This document shows positions 35,005-42,432 of a stretch of 64,000 nt of DNA, piece after piece. Made by a program: the position numbers and the translations under genes. Numbering within the stretch: the first letter of the stretch is position 1; each line of letters opens with the position of its first letter. The stretch is from DATFKA01 sp035268885 (GTDB taxonomy: Bacteria; Bacteroidota; Bacteroidia; Chitinophagales; Saprospiraceae), in contig DATFKA010000098.1 of assembly GCA_035268885.1 (NCBI GenBank), positions 1 to 64,000 on the forward strand, in the 5' to 3' direction. The notes beneath the pieces were generated by a model, which was not told the origin of the DNA, did not search any database, and saw only the letters and a list, made by a program, of their open reading frames with translations.

Positions 35005-35250
35005 TTACACTTCTTTTGTAGGGCAAAAGAAGCAAAACCCACCCGCTAGGGTTAGCCATTTCTTTTCGCTACGCTTTCCGGGTAAAGCCTAAAGCTGGCA
35101 AACTCGCGCGGGATTTTGTTGGCTATGCAGATGAGTGCGCGCGAAGCTTGGCCCGAGTAGCCTGAGCAATACATTAGGTCTGCTCAAACAGTGCCTGCTT
35201 TTTTACGGATTTCCTCCGGAAGACTTCGCGGAAATGGCTGAGACGCGGGA
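35005..35250. repeat. Dispersed intergenic repeat, copy B (about 246 bp)
   Basis: Homologous along its length to copy A at 27831-28081, in the same orientation. AGCCATTTC (35054-35062) and GAAATGGCT (35231-35239) are perfect 9-bp inverted ends of a 186-bp core. It occupies most of the gap between the truncated L-domain gene and ychF (34959-35336). The short plus-strand open frame inside it (35135-35347) is not conserved in copy A. Confidence 0.8.
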
Positions 35251-35336
35251 GTCCCTGGATAAAAAAGACTATTTACTGTGTAAGAAAACAGACCTTTACT
35301 TCGATGATTTTCTTCGAATATGTCTAAATGGAAGTA

Positions 35337-36440
35337 TTACACATTAAATCGGAAGTGCATCACATCACCGTCGCCCACTAAGTATTCTTTCCCTTCGATG
35401 GATAACTTACCCGCATCTTTGACTTTGGCTTCTGACCCATACTTTACGTAATCGGCGTATTTGATGACTTCGGCACGAATGAAGCCTTTTTCAAAGTCGG
35501 TATGGATCACACCGGCTGCTTGTGGCGCTTTGTCTCCCCGACGAATTGTCCAGGCGCGGACTTCTTTTTCGCCAGCGGTAAAGTAAGTGATCAAATCGAG
35601 TAGTTTGTAAGAAGCATTGATCAGTTTGTTAACACCCGGCTCATTTAGTCCCATATCTTCGAGGAACTCCAGGCGTTCTTCTTTGCTCTCCAGTTCGGCA
35701 ATATCGGCTTCGATACCGGCACTGATCAGGATGGTTTGCGCATTTTCGTCGGCCACCGCTTTTTTGAAGGCTTCGGTATGTTCGTTGCCCTCGTGCACAT
35801 CGTCCTCGCTAACGTTGCAAACGTAGAGAATAGGCTTGGCGGTCAGGAGCATCATTTCGCGAAAAAGCTCTTTGGTGGTCTCATCATCTTTGTCATCGAA
35901 GGAGCGGGCGGGATTTTCATTGGAAAGGTGTTCCATAATAGCCTCCCCAATGCCTACGGATTTGACGGCGTCTTTATCGCCGCTCTTGGCGTTTTTACGC
36001 AATTTATCGAGGCGCTTTTCAACGGTCTCAATGTCTTTTAGGATAAGTTCGGTATCGATGGTTTCCTTATCGCGCACGGGGTCGACGCTACCGTCGACGT
36101 GTACCACGTTACCGTCTTCAAAGCAACGCACCACGTGGATAATCGCATCTACCTCCCGGATATTACCCAGGAATTGGTTCCCCAGGCCTTCACCCTGGCT
36201 AGCGCCTTTGATCAGGCCCGCAATATCGACGATCTCCACGGTAGTGGGAATGATCTTCTGCGGATTCACAAACTCCGCCAGTTGATCCAACCGCTCGTCG
36301 GGTACGGTAATGATTCCGACGTTGGGGTCCTTAGTAGCAAATGGATAATTTGCCGCCAGTGCCTTGGCAGAAGTCAGTGCATTAAACAGTGTTGATTTAC
36401 CCACGTTGGGGAGTCCTACGATACCACATCTTAAACCCAT
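35337..36440 (-). CDS. ychF: Redox-regulated ATPase YchF/OLA1
   Basis: 367 aa. An Obg-family P-loop ATPase: G1 GLPNVGKSTLFNALT (residues 8-22), switch-II region DIAGLIKGASQGEGLGNQFL (about 71-90), the G4-equivalent YVCNVSE (about 209), and a C-terminal TGS-like domain with AWTIRRGDKAPQAAGVIHTDFEKGFIRAEVI. It binds ribosomes and prefers ATP. It is co-directional with the four-helix-bundle remnant, from which octamer array R3 and its own promoter separate it. Confidence 0.96.
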   Translation of the reverse strand: MGLRCGIVGLPNVGKSTLFNALTSAKALAANYPFATKDPNVGIITVPDERLDQLAEFVNPQKIIPTTVEIVDIAGLIKGASQGEGLGNQFLGNIREVDAIIHVVRCFEDGNVVHVDGSVDPVRDKETIDTELILKDIETVEKRLDKLRKNAKSGDKDAVKSVGIGEAIMEHLSNENPARSFDDKDDETTKELFREMMLLTAKPILYVCNVSEDDVHEGNEHTEAFKKAVADENAQTILISAGIEADIAELESKEERLEFLEDMGLNEPGVNKLINASYKLLDLITYFTAGEKEVRAWTIRRGDKAPQAAGVIHTDFEKGFIRAEVIKYADYVKYGSEAKVKDAGKLSIEGKEYLVGDGDVMHFRFNV

Positions 36441-36465
36441 AGTTGCTTTTTATTTTTTGCAGGCG

Positions 36466-36473
36466 CAAAGATA
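36466..36473 (-). promoter_or_regulatory. -7 promoter box for ychF
   Basis: On the minus strand the sequence is TATCTTTG, an exact TAnnTTTG match, ending 25 nt before the ychF ATG (36440). The octamer array R3 begins 11 nt further upstream, where the -33 region would lie, and no clear TTG is visible there. Confidence 0.55.
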
Positions 36474-36483
36474 CGGTTTTGTT

Positions 36484-36523
36484 TTGACTTTGTGACTTTG
36501 TGAGGGGGAGACTTTGTGAACAT
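36484..36523. repeat. Octamer tandem repeat R3 (GTGACTTT-like)
   Basis: Five contiguous 8-nt units: TTGACTTT, GTGACTTT, GTGAGGGG, GAGACTTT and GTGAACAT. It lies just upstream of the ychF -7 box and downstream of the four-helix-bundle remnant. Confidence 0.8.
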
Positions 36524-36560
36524 TTACTTCTCAGCCTCCCACAGTCTCTCCATCTCACTC

Positions 36561-36785
36561 TCACAGCTTCCATTGCTCAGGAGCCCGGGACATATTCACC
36601 AGCTTGCCCAGGATGTAATCGTATCTTTGATAAAGATCAGCATGGGTCTGCTCTTCGATATATTCACATTTCAGGGCAAAATCAAGCCATACCTGTGTTT
36701 CAGCCGCTTCCGTTTCCGCATCACTTGCCCCGTCGAAGGTCATTTGGAATACTTTTAGATCCTGATGCTTTCTGATCTTAGCCAT
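36561..36785 (-). pseudogene. Four-helix-bundle (23S rRNA-intervening-sequence type) protein with internal deletion
   Basis: Start at ATG 36785 gives 74 aa. Residues 1-16 (MAKIRKHQDLKVFQMT) match the family N-terminus and residues 20-74 (SDAETEAAETQVWLDFALKC, ending LVNMSRAPEQWKL) match its C-terminal half. The middle part of about 45 residues, which normally carries the Ser...NIAEG helix, is absent, and the reading frame is intact across the join (FDGASDAE). Family members are about 115-130 aa. The lesion looks like a clean in-frame deletion. Octamer arrays R3 and R4 flank the gene. Confidence 0.75.
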
Positions 36786-36830
36786 AATCAATGTTTTAGT
36801 ATTATAAAATAAGGTTCAAATCTATCAGCT

Positions 36831-36878
36831 TCTCACACCCTCACTAAGTCACCCCGTCCCCCTCTCACTCCCTCTCAC
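36831..36878. repeat. Octamer tandem repeat R4 (nnTCACnn)
   Basis: Six 8-nt units, most of the form nnTCACnn (TCTCACAC, CCTCACTA, AGTCACCC). On the minus strand this is nnGTGAnn, matching R3. The last unit overlaps the stop codon of the TRAP binding-protein gene (36875-36877). Confidence 0.8.
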
Positions 36879-37996
36879 ATTATTTGTAATTTCTCATAAA
36901 ACACCTGCTCCGTAATATTGGCGTACACCGCGGCCTTTTTACTAAAGTCCAGGTAAGAATCGTAGACCTTACGGGCAAAAGGATCGCTGTCGGCCAATTC
37001 GTTCACGACGATATTGGTCTGTACGCGTAATTCGTCCATAACTTCCTGGGGGAAGGTGCGGATATCTACGCCTTTTTCCATAAAAGTGGCCAACTGCTCC
37101 GCGTTTTTGGTTTCCATACCCAACCAGCAGTAATTATTCATTTCCACGGCAGCGGCTTGTAAGATGGCTTGCAGATCCGCGGGTAGCTCATCGTAGGTCT
37201 TTTTATTAACGGCTAGCTCCAGTACGGAACCCGTCTCGTGCCAGCCGGGGGTGTAGTAGTACTTTGCGATCTCATCGAAACCCATAATCGCATCGTGGAA
37301 GGGGCCCAGCCATTCGGTGGCATCAATCACGCCACGCTCCAGGCCCGTGTAAATCTCTCCGCCGGCCAGCAGTACCGGCGTACCGCCTACTTTTTCGAAG
37401 ACCTTGCCGCCCAATCCGGGGATCCGCATCTTCAGGCCCTTAAAGTCCTGAATAGAATTGATCTCTTTGTTGAACCAGCCCCCCATCTGTACGCCGGTAT
37501 TGCCGCCCAGCATGGGTACGGCGTTGTAGTCGCGATAGAGTTCTTCCCAGAGTTCTTTGCCACCACCGTGCATGATCCAGGCGGTGACCTGCTGGGCATT
37601 CATGCCGAAGGGCACGGCACCGAAGAACTGCGCCGCCGGGATCTTACCCGCCCAGTAATAGGCACAACCGCTGCTGATCTCGGCCGCTCCCGAGCGCACG
37701 GCATCAAAGGCTTCCAAAGCTGGCACCAGCTCTCCACCACCGTAGACCCTGATGGTTATACGGCCGTTCGACATAGCTTCAACGCGATCGGCAAAATATT
37801 TACAGGCTTCGCCAATGATGGGGAAGTTCGGTGGCCAGGTGGTGACCATCTTCCACTCGTATTTCTTACCGGAAATGATATTGGGTCCACTATTCTGCTG
37901 CGCCTGACCATCACCCATCAGTCCCCGCAGGAAGAGGGGAAGGGAGAGGGTACCCAGGGCCGCGCCTTTGACGAAGGTTTTTCTGCTGATCTTCAT
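36875..37996 (-). CDS. TRAP transporter substrate-binding protein (DctP family)
   Basis: I start at ATG 37996 (MKISRKTFVKGAALGTLSL), which gives 373 aa with a Tat-like signal (RK in place of RR) and avoids an atypical N-terminal extension. The mature part has DctP features: WKMVTTWPPNFP, IRVYGGGELVPALEAFDAVRSGAAE, LKMRIPGLGGKVFEKVGGTPV and ERGVIDATEWLGPFHD. It resembles binding proteins for organic or keto acids, with a conserved GC[AS]YYW-type segment. No DctQ or DctM membrane gene lies within the flanking 20 kb on either side, so the transporter partner is elsewhere or absent. Confidence 0.88.
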   Translation of the reverse strand: MKISRKTFVKGAALGTLSLPLFLRGLMGDGQAQQNSGPNIISGKKYEWKMVTTWPPNFPIIGEACKYFADRVEAMSNGRITIRVYGGGELVPALEAFDAVRSGAAEISSGCAYYWAGKIPAAQFFGAVPFGMNAQQVTAWIMHGGGKELWEELYRDYNAVPMLGGNTGVQMGGWFNKEINSIQDFKGLKMRIPGLGGKVFEKVGGTPVLLAGGEIYTGLERGVIDATEWLGPFHDAIMGFDEIAKYYYTPGWHETGSVLELAVNKKTYDELPADLQAILQAAAVEMNNYCWLGMETKNAEQLATFMEKGVDIRTFPQEVMDELRVQTNIVVNELADSDPFARKVYDSYLDFSKKAAVYANITEQVFYEKLQIM

Positions 37997-38244
37997 GAAT
38001 TCAATTTTTGCCTGTCTACCGGAGGTAGAAATTATTGACTGATGAATTTCCACTTTTTTTGTCAGCTCACCAAATCTTGTATCAGGATTCGCAGGAGGGT
38101 TCAGGTTAATCTGTTGACTTTTCAATGTACCTGATGGATATGAACCAAGGTCTCCCTCAGCAAGTCTCACTACTGTAATTGATTTTTATCATCGCTCAGC
38201 AGTGCTGCGTCATCGATCTTGGAAGGAATTAAATCTACTCCACT
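37997..38244. other. Divergent gap with no recognised element
   Basis: 248 bp between the DctP start and the GH3 start. An open minus-strand frame runs through part of it but lacks coding character. I see no exact TAnnTTTG box, no terminator and no riboswitch-like structure. Confidence 0.4.
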
Positions 38245-40428
38245 ATGCGATTACGACTTCCTGTTTTTCTGCTCTTACTGATTATACTTATGCCGCTTAT
38301 CACGAGCGCCCAGCTGGATGCTCAAATAGAAGAAAAAATTGATAAAATTCTTCCCCAGCTGACCCTCAAAGAAAAGATTCAGCTCTGCCATGCACAATCC
38401 AAATTTAGCGTTCGGGGCGTGGAGCGACTCGGAATCCCGGAGCTGTGGATGTCAGACGGGCCACACGGCGTGCGTGCCGAGATCAACTGGGATAACTGGG
38501 GCTACGCTGGCTGGACCAATGATTCTATTACCGCTTTTCCGGCACTGACCTGTCTGGCGGCTTCCTTTAATCCCGATCTGGCTTACCAGTACGGAGAAGC
38601 CGTGGGTGAAGAAGCGCGTTTCCGCAAAAAGGATGTCCTGCTGGGGCCGGGTGTAAATATTTACCGCACGCCGCTCAATGGCCGTAACTTCGAATATATG
38701 GGCGAAGATCCTTATTTGGCTTCCACCATGGTTGTGCCTTATATTCAGGGCGTACAAAAGAATGGGGTGGCGGCCTGCGTCAAACACTACGTGCTGAACA
38801 ACCAGGAGCGCTGGCGGGGGCACATTAGCGTGGAAGTCAGTGATCGTGCCCTACACGAGATTTATTTACCTGCTTTTAAAGCGTCAGTACAGGAAGGGGA
38901 GGCCTGGGCACTGATGGGCGCTTACAATCAATTTCGGGGACAACACACCTCACATCATGAATTGTTATTGAATAAAATCCTCAAGCAGGATTGGGGCTAC
39001 GATGGGGTAGTGGTCACCGACTGGGGTTCGGCGCACGATACCCGCGAGGCTGCACTCTACGGCCTGGATATCGAGATGGGGACCGGCACCGATGGCCTGA
39101 CTTTTTCTGAAAAGAACGCCTACGATAACTATTACCTGGCTCTTCCTTTCCAGCGGATGATCGAGAATGGGGAGATTCCAGAGTCCGTATTAGATGAGAA
39201 AGTACGGCGTATCCTGCGCCTGATGTTCCGCACCACCATGAATCCGGATCGCGGTCTGGGCCGCAAAAACAATATTGAGCATCAGCAGGTGGCGCGAAAG
39301 ATTGCTCAGGAGGGTATCGTCTTATTAAAAAATGAGGAGGACTTCTTCCCAGTGGATCCGAATCAGGAAATGACCATTGCCGTGATCGGCGAGAATGCGA
39401 CCCGGGCCATGACCGTTGGCGGCGGCTCTTCCGAACTAAAAGCACAATATGAAATTTCTCCGCTGGAGGGAATCCAAAAGCGATATCAAAATGCGAAGAT
39501 TATCCACGCCATGGGCTACGCTTCGGGTCCGCCTGCTTACGGGAGGGTACTGCCTTCGCCCTTCGATGTGGAAGAACTGAGAGCAGAAGCCATCGCTGCC
39601 GCTAAAAAAGCGGACGTGGTGTTATTCTTTGGTGGCTTGAATAAGAACCACCACCAGGATTGTGAGGGCGGGGATCGACTACAGTACGGGCTGCCTTTTG
39701 GGCAGGATGAGCTAATTGAAGACCTACTAAAAGTAAATAAGAACCTGGGTCTGGTACTGATCAGTGGCAACGCCGTCGAAATGCCCTGGATCGATCAGGT
39801 CAAAGGCATCATACAGGGCTGGTTCCTGGGTAATGAAACGGGGCACGCCCTGGCCGATGTCATCAGTGGGGACGTGAACCCCTCCGGTAAATTACCCTTC
39901 AGCTTTCCCGTAAAGCTGGAAGATAATGCGGCGCATCACTTTGGAACGATATCCTACCCGGGTGACAGCATTAGACAAGAGTATAAAGAAGATATTTTGG
40001 TCGGTTATCGCTGGCACGACACCAAAGAGATCAAGCCGCAGTTTGCCTTTGGGCATGGTCTGTCTTATACGAGTTTTGTTATTTCAGAGGTAGCGGCCAG
40101 TAAAGCTGTTTATGCCCCAGAAGAGGAGGTCGTTGTTACTTGTCTGGTGGAAAATACCGGTGACTTAGCGGGGCAGGAAGTGCTGCAGCTCTACGTCGGT
40201 AAGCCCAATTCTACCCTGGAACGTGCCCAAAAAGAACTGAAAACGTTCAAGAAAGTCTACCTGGACCAGGGGACAAAACGTCGGTATGAACTTTCCTTCC
40301 AGGTCAGTGATCTGGCCTATTACGATGAATCAATTGGAGATTGGGTAGTAGAGAAGGGGGAGTATATTATTTACCTGGGCAATGCTTCGGATCGGATATT
40401 TGGGGAGCTTAGAGTAAAGGTGGAGTGA
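38245..40428 (+). CDS. Secreted GH3 beta-glycosidase (beta-glucosidase/xylosidase)
   Basis: 727 aa. The signal peptide ends ITSAQ (about residue 23). The GH3 TIM-barrel domain (about 30-340) has KEKIQLCHAQSKF, GPGVNIYRTPLNGRNFEYMGEDP and the nucleophile in GVVVTDWGSAHDT (Asp259). The C-terminal alpha/beta sandwich runs from about 345 to 590 and a fibronectin III-like domain follows to the end (LVENTGDLAGQEVLQLYVG). It would release glucose or xylose from plant or algal oligosaccharides in the periplasm. It may cooperate with the arabinose operon 3 kb downstream (inference). Confidence 0.92.
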   Translation: MRLRLPVFLLLLIILMPLITSAQLDAQIEEKIDKILPQLTLKEKIQLCHAQSKFSVRGVERLGIPELWMSDGPHGVRAEINWDNWGYAGWTNDSITAFPALTCLAASFNPDLAYQYGEAVGEEARFRKKDVLLGPGVNIYRTPLNGRNFEYMGEDPYLASTMVVPYIQGVQKNGVAACVKHYVLNNQERWRGHISVEVSDRALHEIYLPAFKASVQEGEAWALMGAYNQFRGQHTSHHELLLNKILKQDWGYDGVVVTDWGSAHDTREAALYGLDIEMGTGTDGLTFSEKNAYDNYYLALPFQRMIENGEIPESVLDEKVRRILRLMFRTTMNPDRGLGRKNNIEHQQVARKIAQEGIVLLKNEEDFFPVDPNQEMTIAVIGENATRAMTVGGGSSELKAQYEISPLEGIQKRYQNAKIIHAMGYASGPPAYGRVLPSPFDVEELRAEAIAAAKKADVVLFFGGLNKNHHQDCEGGDRLQYGLPFGQDELIEDLLKVNKNLGLVLISGNAVEMPWIDQVKGIIQGWFLGNETGHALADVISGDVNPSGKLPFSFPVKLEDNAAHHFGTISYPGDSIRQEYKEDILVGYRWHDTKEIKPQFAFGHGLSYTSFVISEVAASKAVYAPEEEVVVTCLVENTGDLAGQEVLQLYVGKPNSTLERAQKELKTFKKVYLDQGTKRRYELSFQVSDLAYYDESIGDWVVEKGEYIIYLGNASDRIFGELRVKVE

Positions 40429-40480
40429 GGGGAATAGATAAGGGGGAGACCAAGAGAGGGGGAGATAGGGTGATGGGGAG
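40425..40480. repeat. Octamer tandem repeat R5 (purine-rich)
   Basis: Seven 8-nt units beginning GTGAGGGG; AGGGGGAG occurs twice 16 nt apart and ATGGGGAG another 16 nt on. The GH3 stop codon (40426-40428) lies inside the first unit. The remaining gap to 40602 is purine-rich with no gene. Confidence 0.75.
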
Positions 40481-40602
40481 AGAAAATGCTTGCCTCTGGA
40501 AAGAAGCCAGAGCCAGGAATTGAAGTAGTCTCCTTTAGACAAGGGGGCGCAGGAGATGGACAAGAATAAAGCAGGACCTAAAGAGATTTTACAGGACAAT
40601 AT

Positions 40603-40619
40603 TTTAAACAAAATGTTTT
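40603..40619 (+). promoter_or_regulatory. Operator-like palindrome O1 before the radical SAM gene
   Basis: TTTAAACAAAATGTTTT, containing AAACA-AAA-TGTTT. It is the exact reverse complement of the site at 41701-41717. It covers the expected -33 zone of the promoter whose -7-like box is TATCTTTA (40639-40646). Confidence 0.6.
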
Positions 40620-40638
40620 AAAGTTAAAAACTTTTCCG

Positions 40639-40646
40639 TATCTTTA
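40639..40646 (+). promoter_or_regulatory. -7-like box for the radical SAM gene
   Basis: TATCTTTA differs from TAnnTTTG only in the last base. The ATG follows 4 nt later (40651), as at guaA, so a leaderless transcript is possible. Confidence 0.45.
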
Positions 40647-40650
40647 GTAC

Positions 40651-41697
40651 ATGAAGCAGCCAAACCTAAAGATACTGAAGGGTAGGGGAGCGCAAATCAA
40701 TCCCGCCAACCGCTTTCATGAGCAGTACTACGAGACGGAATGGGAGCAGGATGAGCGTACCGAATACATCACGGTGCATCCCAAAACCATCCTGAATAAA
40801 GTGGACAGTCCCGACATCGGTATGGCCTGGTCTATGAATCCTTATCAGGGTTGTGAGCACGGCTGTGTGTATTGTTACGCACGGAATACCCACAATTATT
40901 GGGGTTACAGCGCCGGACTGGATTTTGAGCAGAAGATCCTGGTTAAAAAGAACGCGGCCAAGCTGCTGGAGCAAAAAATCCAAAACAAAAATTGGGAGGC
41001 CGCGGCCATCATGCTTTCCGGCAATACGGATTGCTACCAGCCGGCCGAGGCAAAGTTTGGGATCACCCGGGAAATATTAGAAGTACTCTGGAAATATCGC
41101 CATCCGGTAGGTCTTATTACTAAAAATAGCTTAATCCTTAGGGATTTAGACCTTTTAAAACCTTTAGCTGAGAAAAAATTACTGAAAGTTTCGATTTCAC
41201 TCACTAGCCTGGATGAGGCGGTACGGCGGATGCTCGAACCGCGTACCGCCAGTGTAGCCCAGCGTCTGAAGACGATTGAGGTTTTGGCGAAAGCCGGTAT
41301 CTCCGTCAACGTCATGCTAGCGCCCATCATCCCCGGGATCAATAGCCACGAAGTGATGGCCATGGCCAAAAAAGTAGCTGATTTGGGTGCCAGGAGTATC
41401 GCTTATACGATCGTTCGACTAAACGGTGATGTGGCAAAAATATTCGAAGACTGGATTCGGAAAATGATGCCAGCCCGCGCCGATAAGGTACTGAACAAAA
41501 TAAAGGAATGTCACGGTGGTCAACTAAGTGACAGCCGCTTTAAGCAACGTATGGTAGGAGAGGGACATACCGCCGAAATTATCCGCCAGCAGGTACAGCT
41601 AGCCCGCCGGCTATATTTCTCGGATAAAGAAAAATTAGTGTATGATACGGAGCTACATCAGCAATATAAATCTCCCCAATTAAAATTGAATTTTTAA
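40651..41697 (+). CDS. PA0069 family radical SAM protein
   Basis: 348 aa. The SAM-binding 4Fe-4S motif sits in MNPYQGCEHGCVYCYARNTH (CxxxCxxC, about residues 68-75). The downstream barrel has LSGNTDCYQPAE, PVGLITKNSLILRDLDLL, ISLTSLDEAVRRMLEPR and LAPIIPGINS. This is the PA0069/SplB-related family, distantly similar to spore photoproduct lyase. Its substrate is unknown, and a DNA-damage role is often suspected from context. It shares a 17-bp palindromic site with the downstream GIY-YIG gene. Confidence 0.92.
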   Translation: MKQPNLKILKGRGAQINPANRFHEQYYETEWEQDERTEYITVHPKTILNKVDSPDIGMAWSMNPYQGCEHGCVYCYARNTHNYWGYSAGLDFEQKILVKKNAAKLLEQKIQNKNWEAAAIMLSGNTDCYQPAEAKFGITREILEVLWKYRHPVGLITKNSLILRDLDLLKPLAEKKLLKVSISLTSLDEAVRRMLEPRTASVAQRLKTIEVLAKAGISVNVMLAPIIPGINSHEVMAMAKKVADLGARSIAYTIVRLNGDVAKIFEDWIRKMMPARADKVLNKIKECHGGQLSDSRFKQRMVGEGHTAEIIRQQVQLARRLYFSDKEKLVYDTELHQQYKSPQLKLNF

Positions 41698-41700
41698 GTC

Positions 41701-41717
41701 AAAACATTTTGTTTAAA
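41701..41717 (+). promoter_or_regulatory. Operator-like palindrome O2 before the GIY-YIG gene
   Basis: AAAACATTTTGTTTAAA, with the core palindrome AAACA-TTT-TGTTT (41702-41714), starting 3 nt after the radical SAM stop. Its TTG (41709-41711) followed 20 nt later by TAAATTG (41732-41738) forms a plausible promoter, so a bound protein would cover the -33 element. Confidence 0.6.
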
Positions 41718-41766
41718 TATAAAAATATCCCTAAATTGTGACCATAACACTTTATCCTTTTTATCC

Positions 41767-42174
41767 ATGAGACTCCTGGACTACCAATACATCTACTTGA
41801 TGCGTGAACGGCGCAGCCGCCGCCATAAGATTGGCATTTCGACCATCCCGCGTAAGCGCTGGCAGACCGTCAACCGTTCGGTACAGGGCGAGGTCAGGCT
41901 CTTGATTTACCGTAAAGTATTCTTCGCTCGTGCGACGGAACGTTATCTGCACGGTTTCTTTAAAGCCTCGCGCTTTATTCTGGGGAAAGCCGGTCCGGGA
42001 GCCGGACGGACGGAGTGGTTCCATTTCAGCTTCCTGGAGCGCTGGATTGCCCGCCTTTGGATTGAAATCTTTTGGATGGCGCCGGCGATCTTATTAGCCG
42101 CGGGGATTGTCATACTCGCGTTTGTGAATGGCAACTGGCAGGAAATTGACTGGAGCTGGTGGGATGAGTTTTGA
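41767..42174 (+). CDS. GIY-YIG nuclease-like protein with C-terminal membrane helix
   Basis: 135 aa. The N-terminal part follows the GIY-YIG/T5orf172 pattern: YIYLMRERRSRRHKIGIST (residues 8-26), an Arg near 30, and EerYLHGFF around 60, with the conserved glutamate before LH. Residues about 95-122 form one strong hydrophobic helix (WMAPAILLAAGIVILAFV), then an acidic, Trp-rich tail. A membrane-anchored nuclease domain of this type is unusual. Catalysis is unproven. Confidence 0.72.
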   Translation: MRLLDYQYIYLMRERRSRRHKIGISTIPRKRWQTVNRSVQGEVRLLIYRKVFFARATERYLHGFFKASRFILGKAGPGAGRTEWFHFSFLERWIARLWIEIFWMAPAILLAAGIVILAFVNGNWQEIDWSWWDEF

Positions 42175-42209
42175 TTAAATAAAAAGCCTATAATTTATAT
42201 TATGTTAAG

Positions 42210-42230
42210 TAGGGTTTCTGAAGCCCTACC
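42210..42230. terminator. Hairpin after the GIY-YIG gene
   Basis: GTAGGG and CCCTAC flank a 9-nt loop about 36 nt after the stop codon. No T run follows, so termination is uncertain. The rest of the 42175-42432 gap holds the MITE-like element and AT-rich leader DNA. Confidence 0.4.
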
Positions 42231-42267
42231 GTAATTCAAATCACCACCTCTTTGCCCTACTCTATGC

Positions 42268-42355
42268 GAAGTTGTTTAAAAAACCCTCACTGAGCCCTTG
42301 GCAACATATTGAAAGCCAATCCCAATCATCTCACCAGGAATTCTTAAACAACTTC
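42268..42355. mobile_element. MITE-like 88-bp element with 12-bp inverted ends
   Basis: GAAGTTGTTTAA (42268-42279) and TTAAACAACTTC (42344-42355) are perfect inverted repeats around 64 bp. The bases just outside are TGC on both sides (42265-42267 and 42356-42358), consistent with a 3-bp target duplication. It has no coding capacity, so it would depend on a transposase elsewhere. Confidence 0.6.
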
Positions 42356-42432
42356 TGCTAGTTTTATCTTATCTTACCACACAGAAAGGTATACTGTCGG
42401 TACAAGCTGTTAAACGAAAATAAATTATCAAT

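Noticed and set aside
35135..35347. 70-residue plus-strand frame before ychF
   Set aside because: It sits in repeat copy B and is not preserved in copy A.
37997..38170. N-terminal extension of the DctP protein
   Set aside because: It would bury the Tat-like signal starting at Met 37996.
12776..40480. CRISPR array
   Set aside because: Units are 8 nt without spacers and no Cas gene is present.
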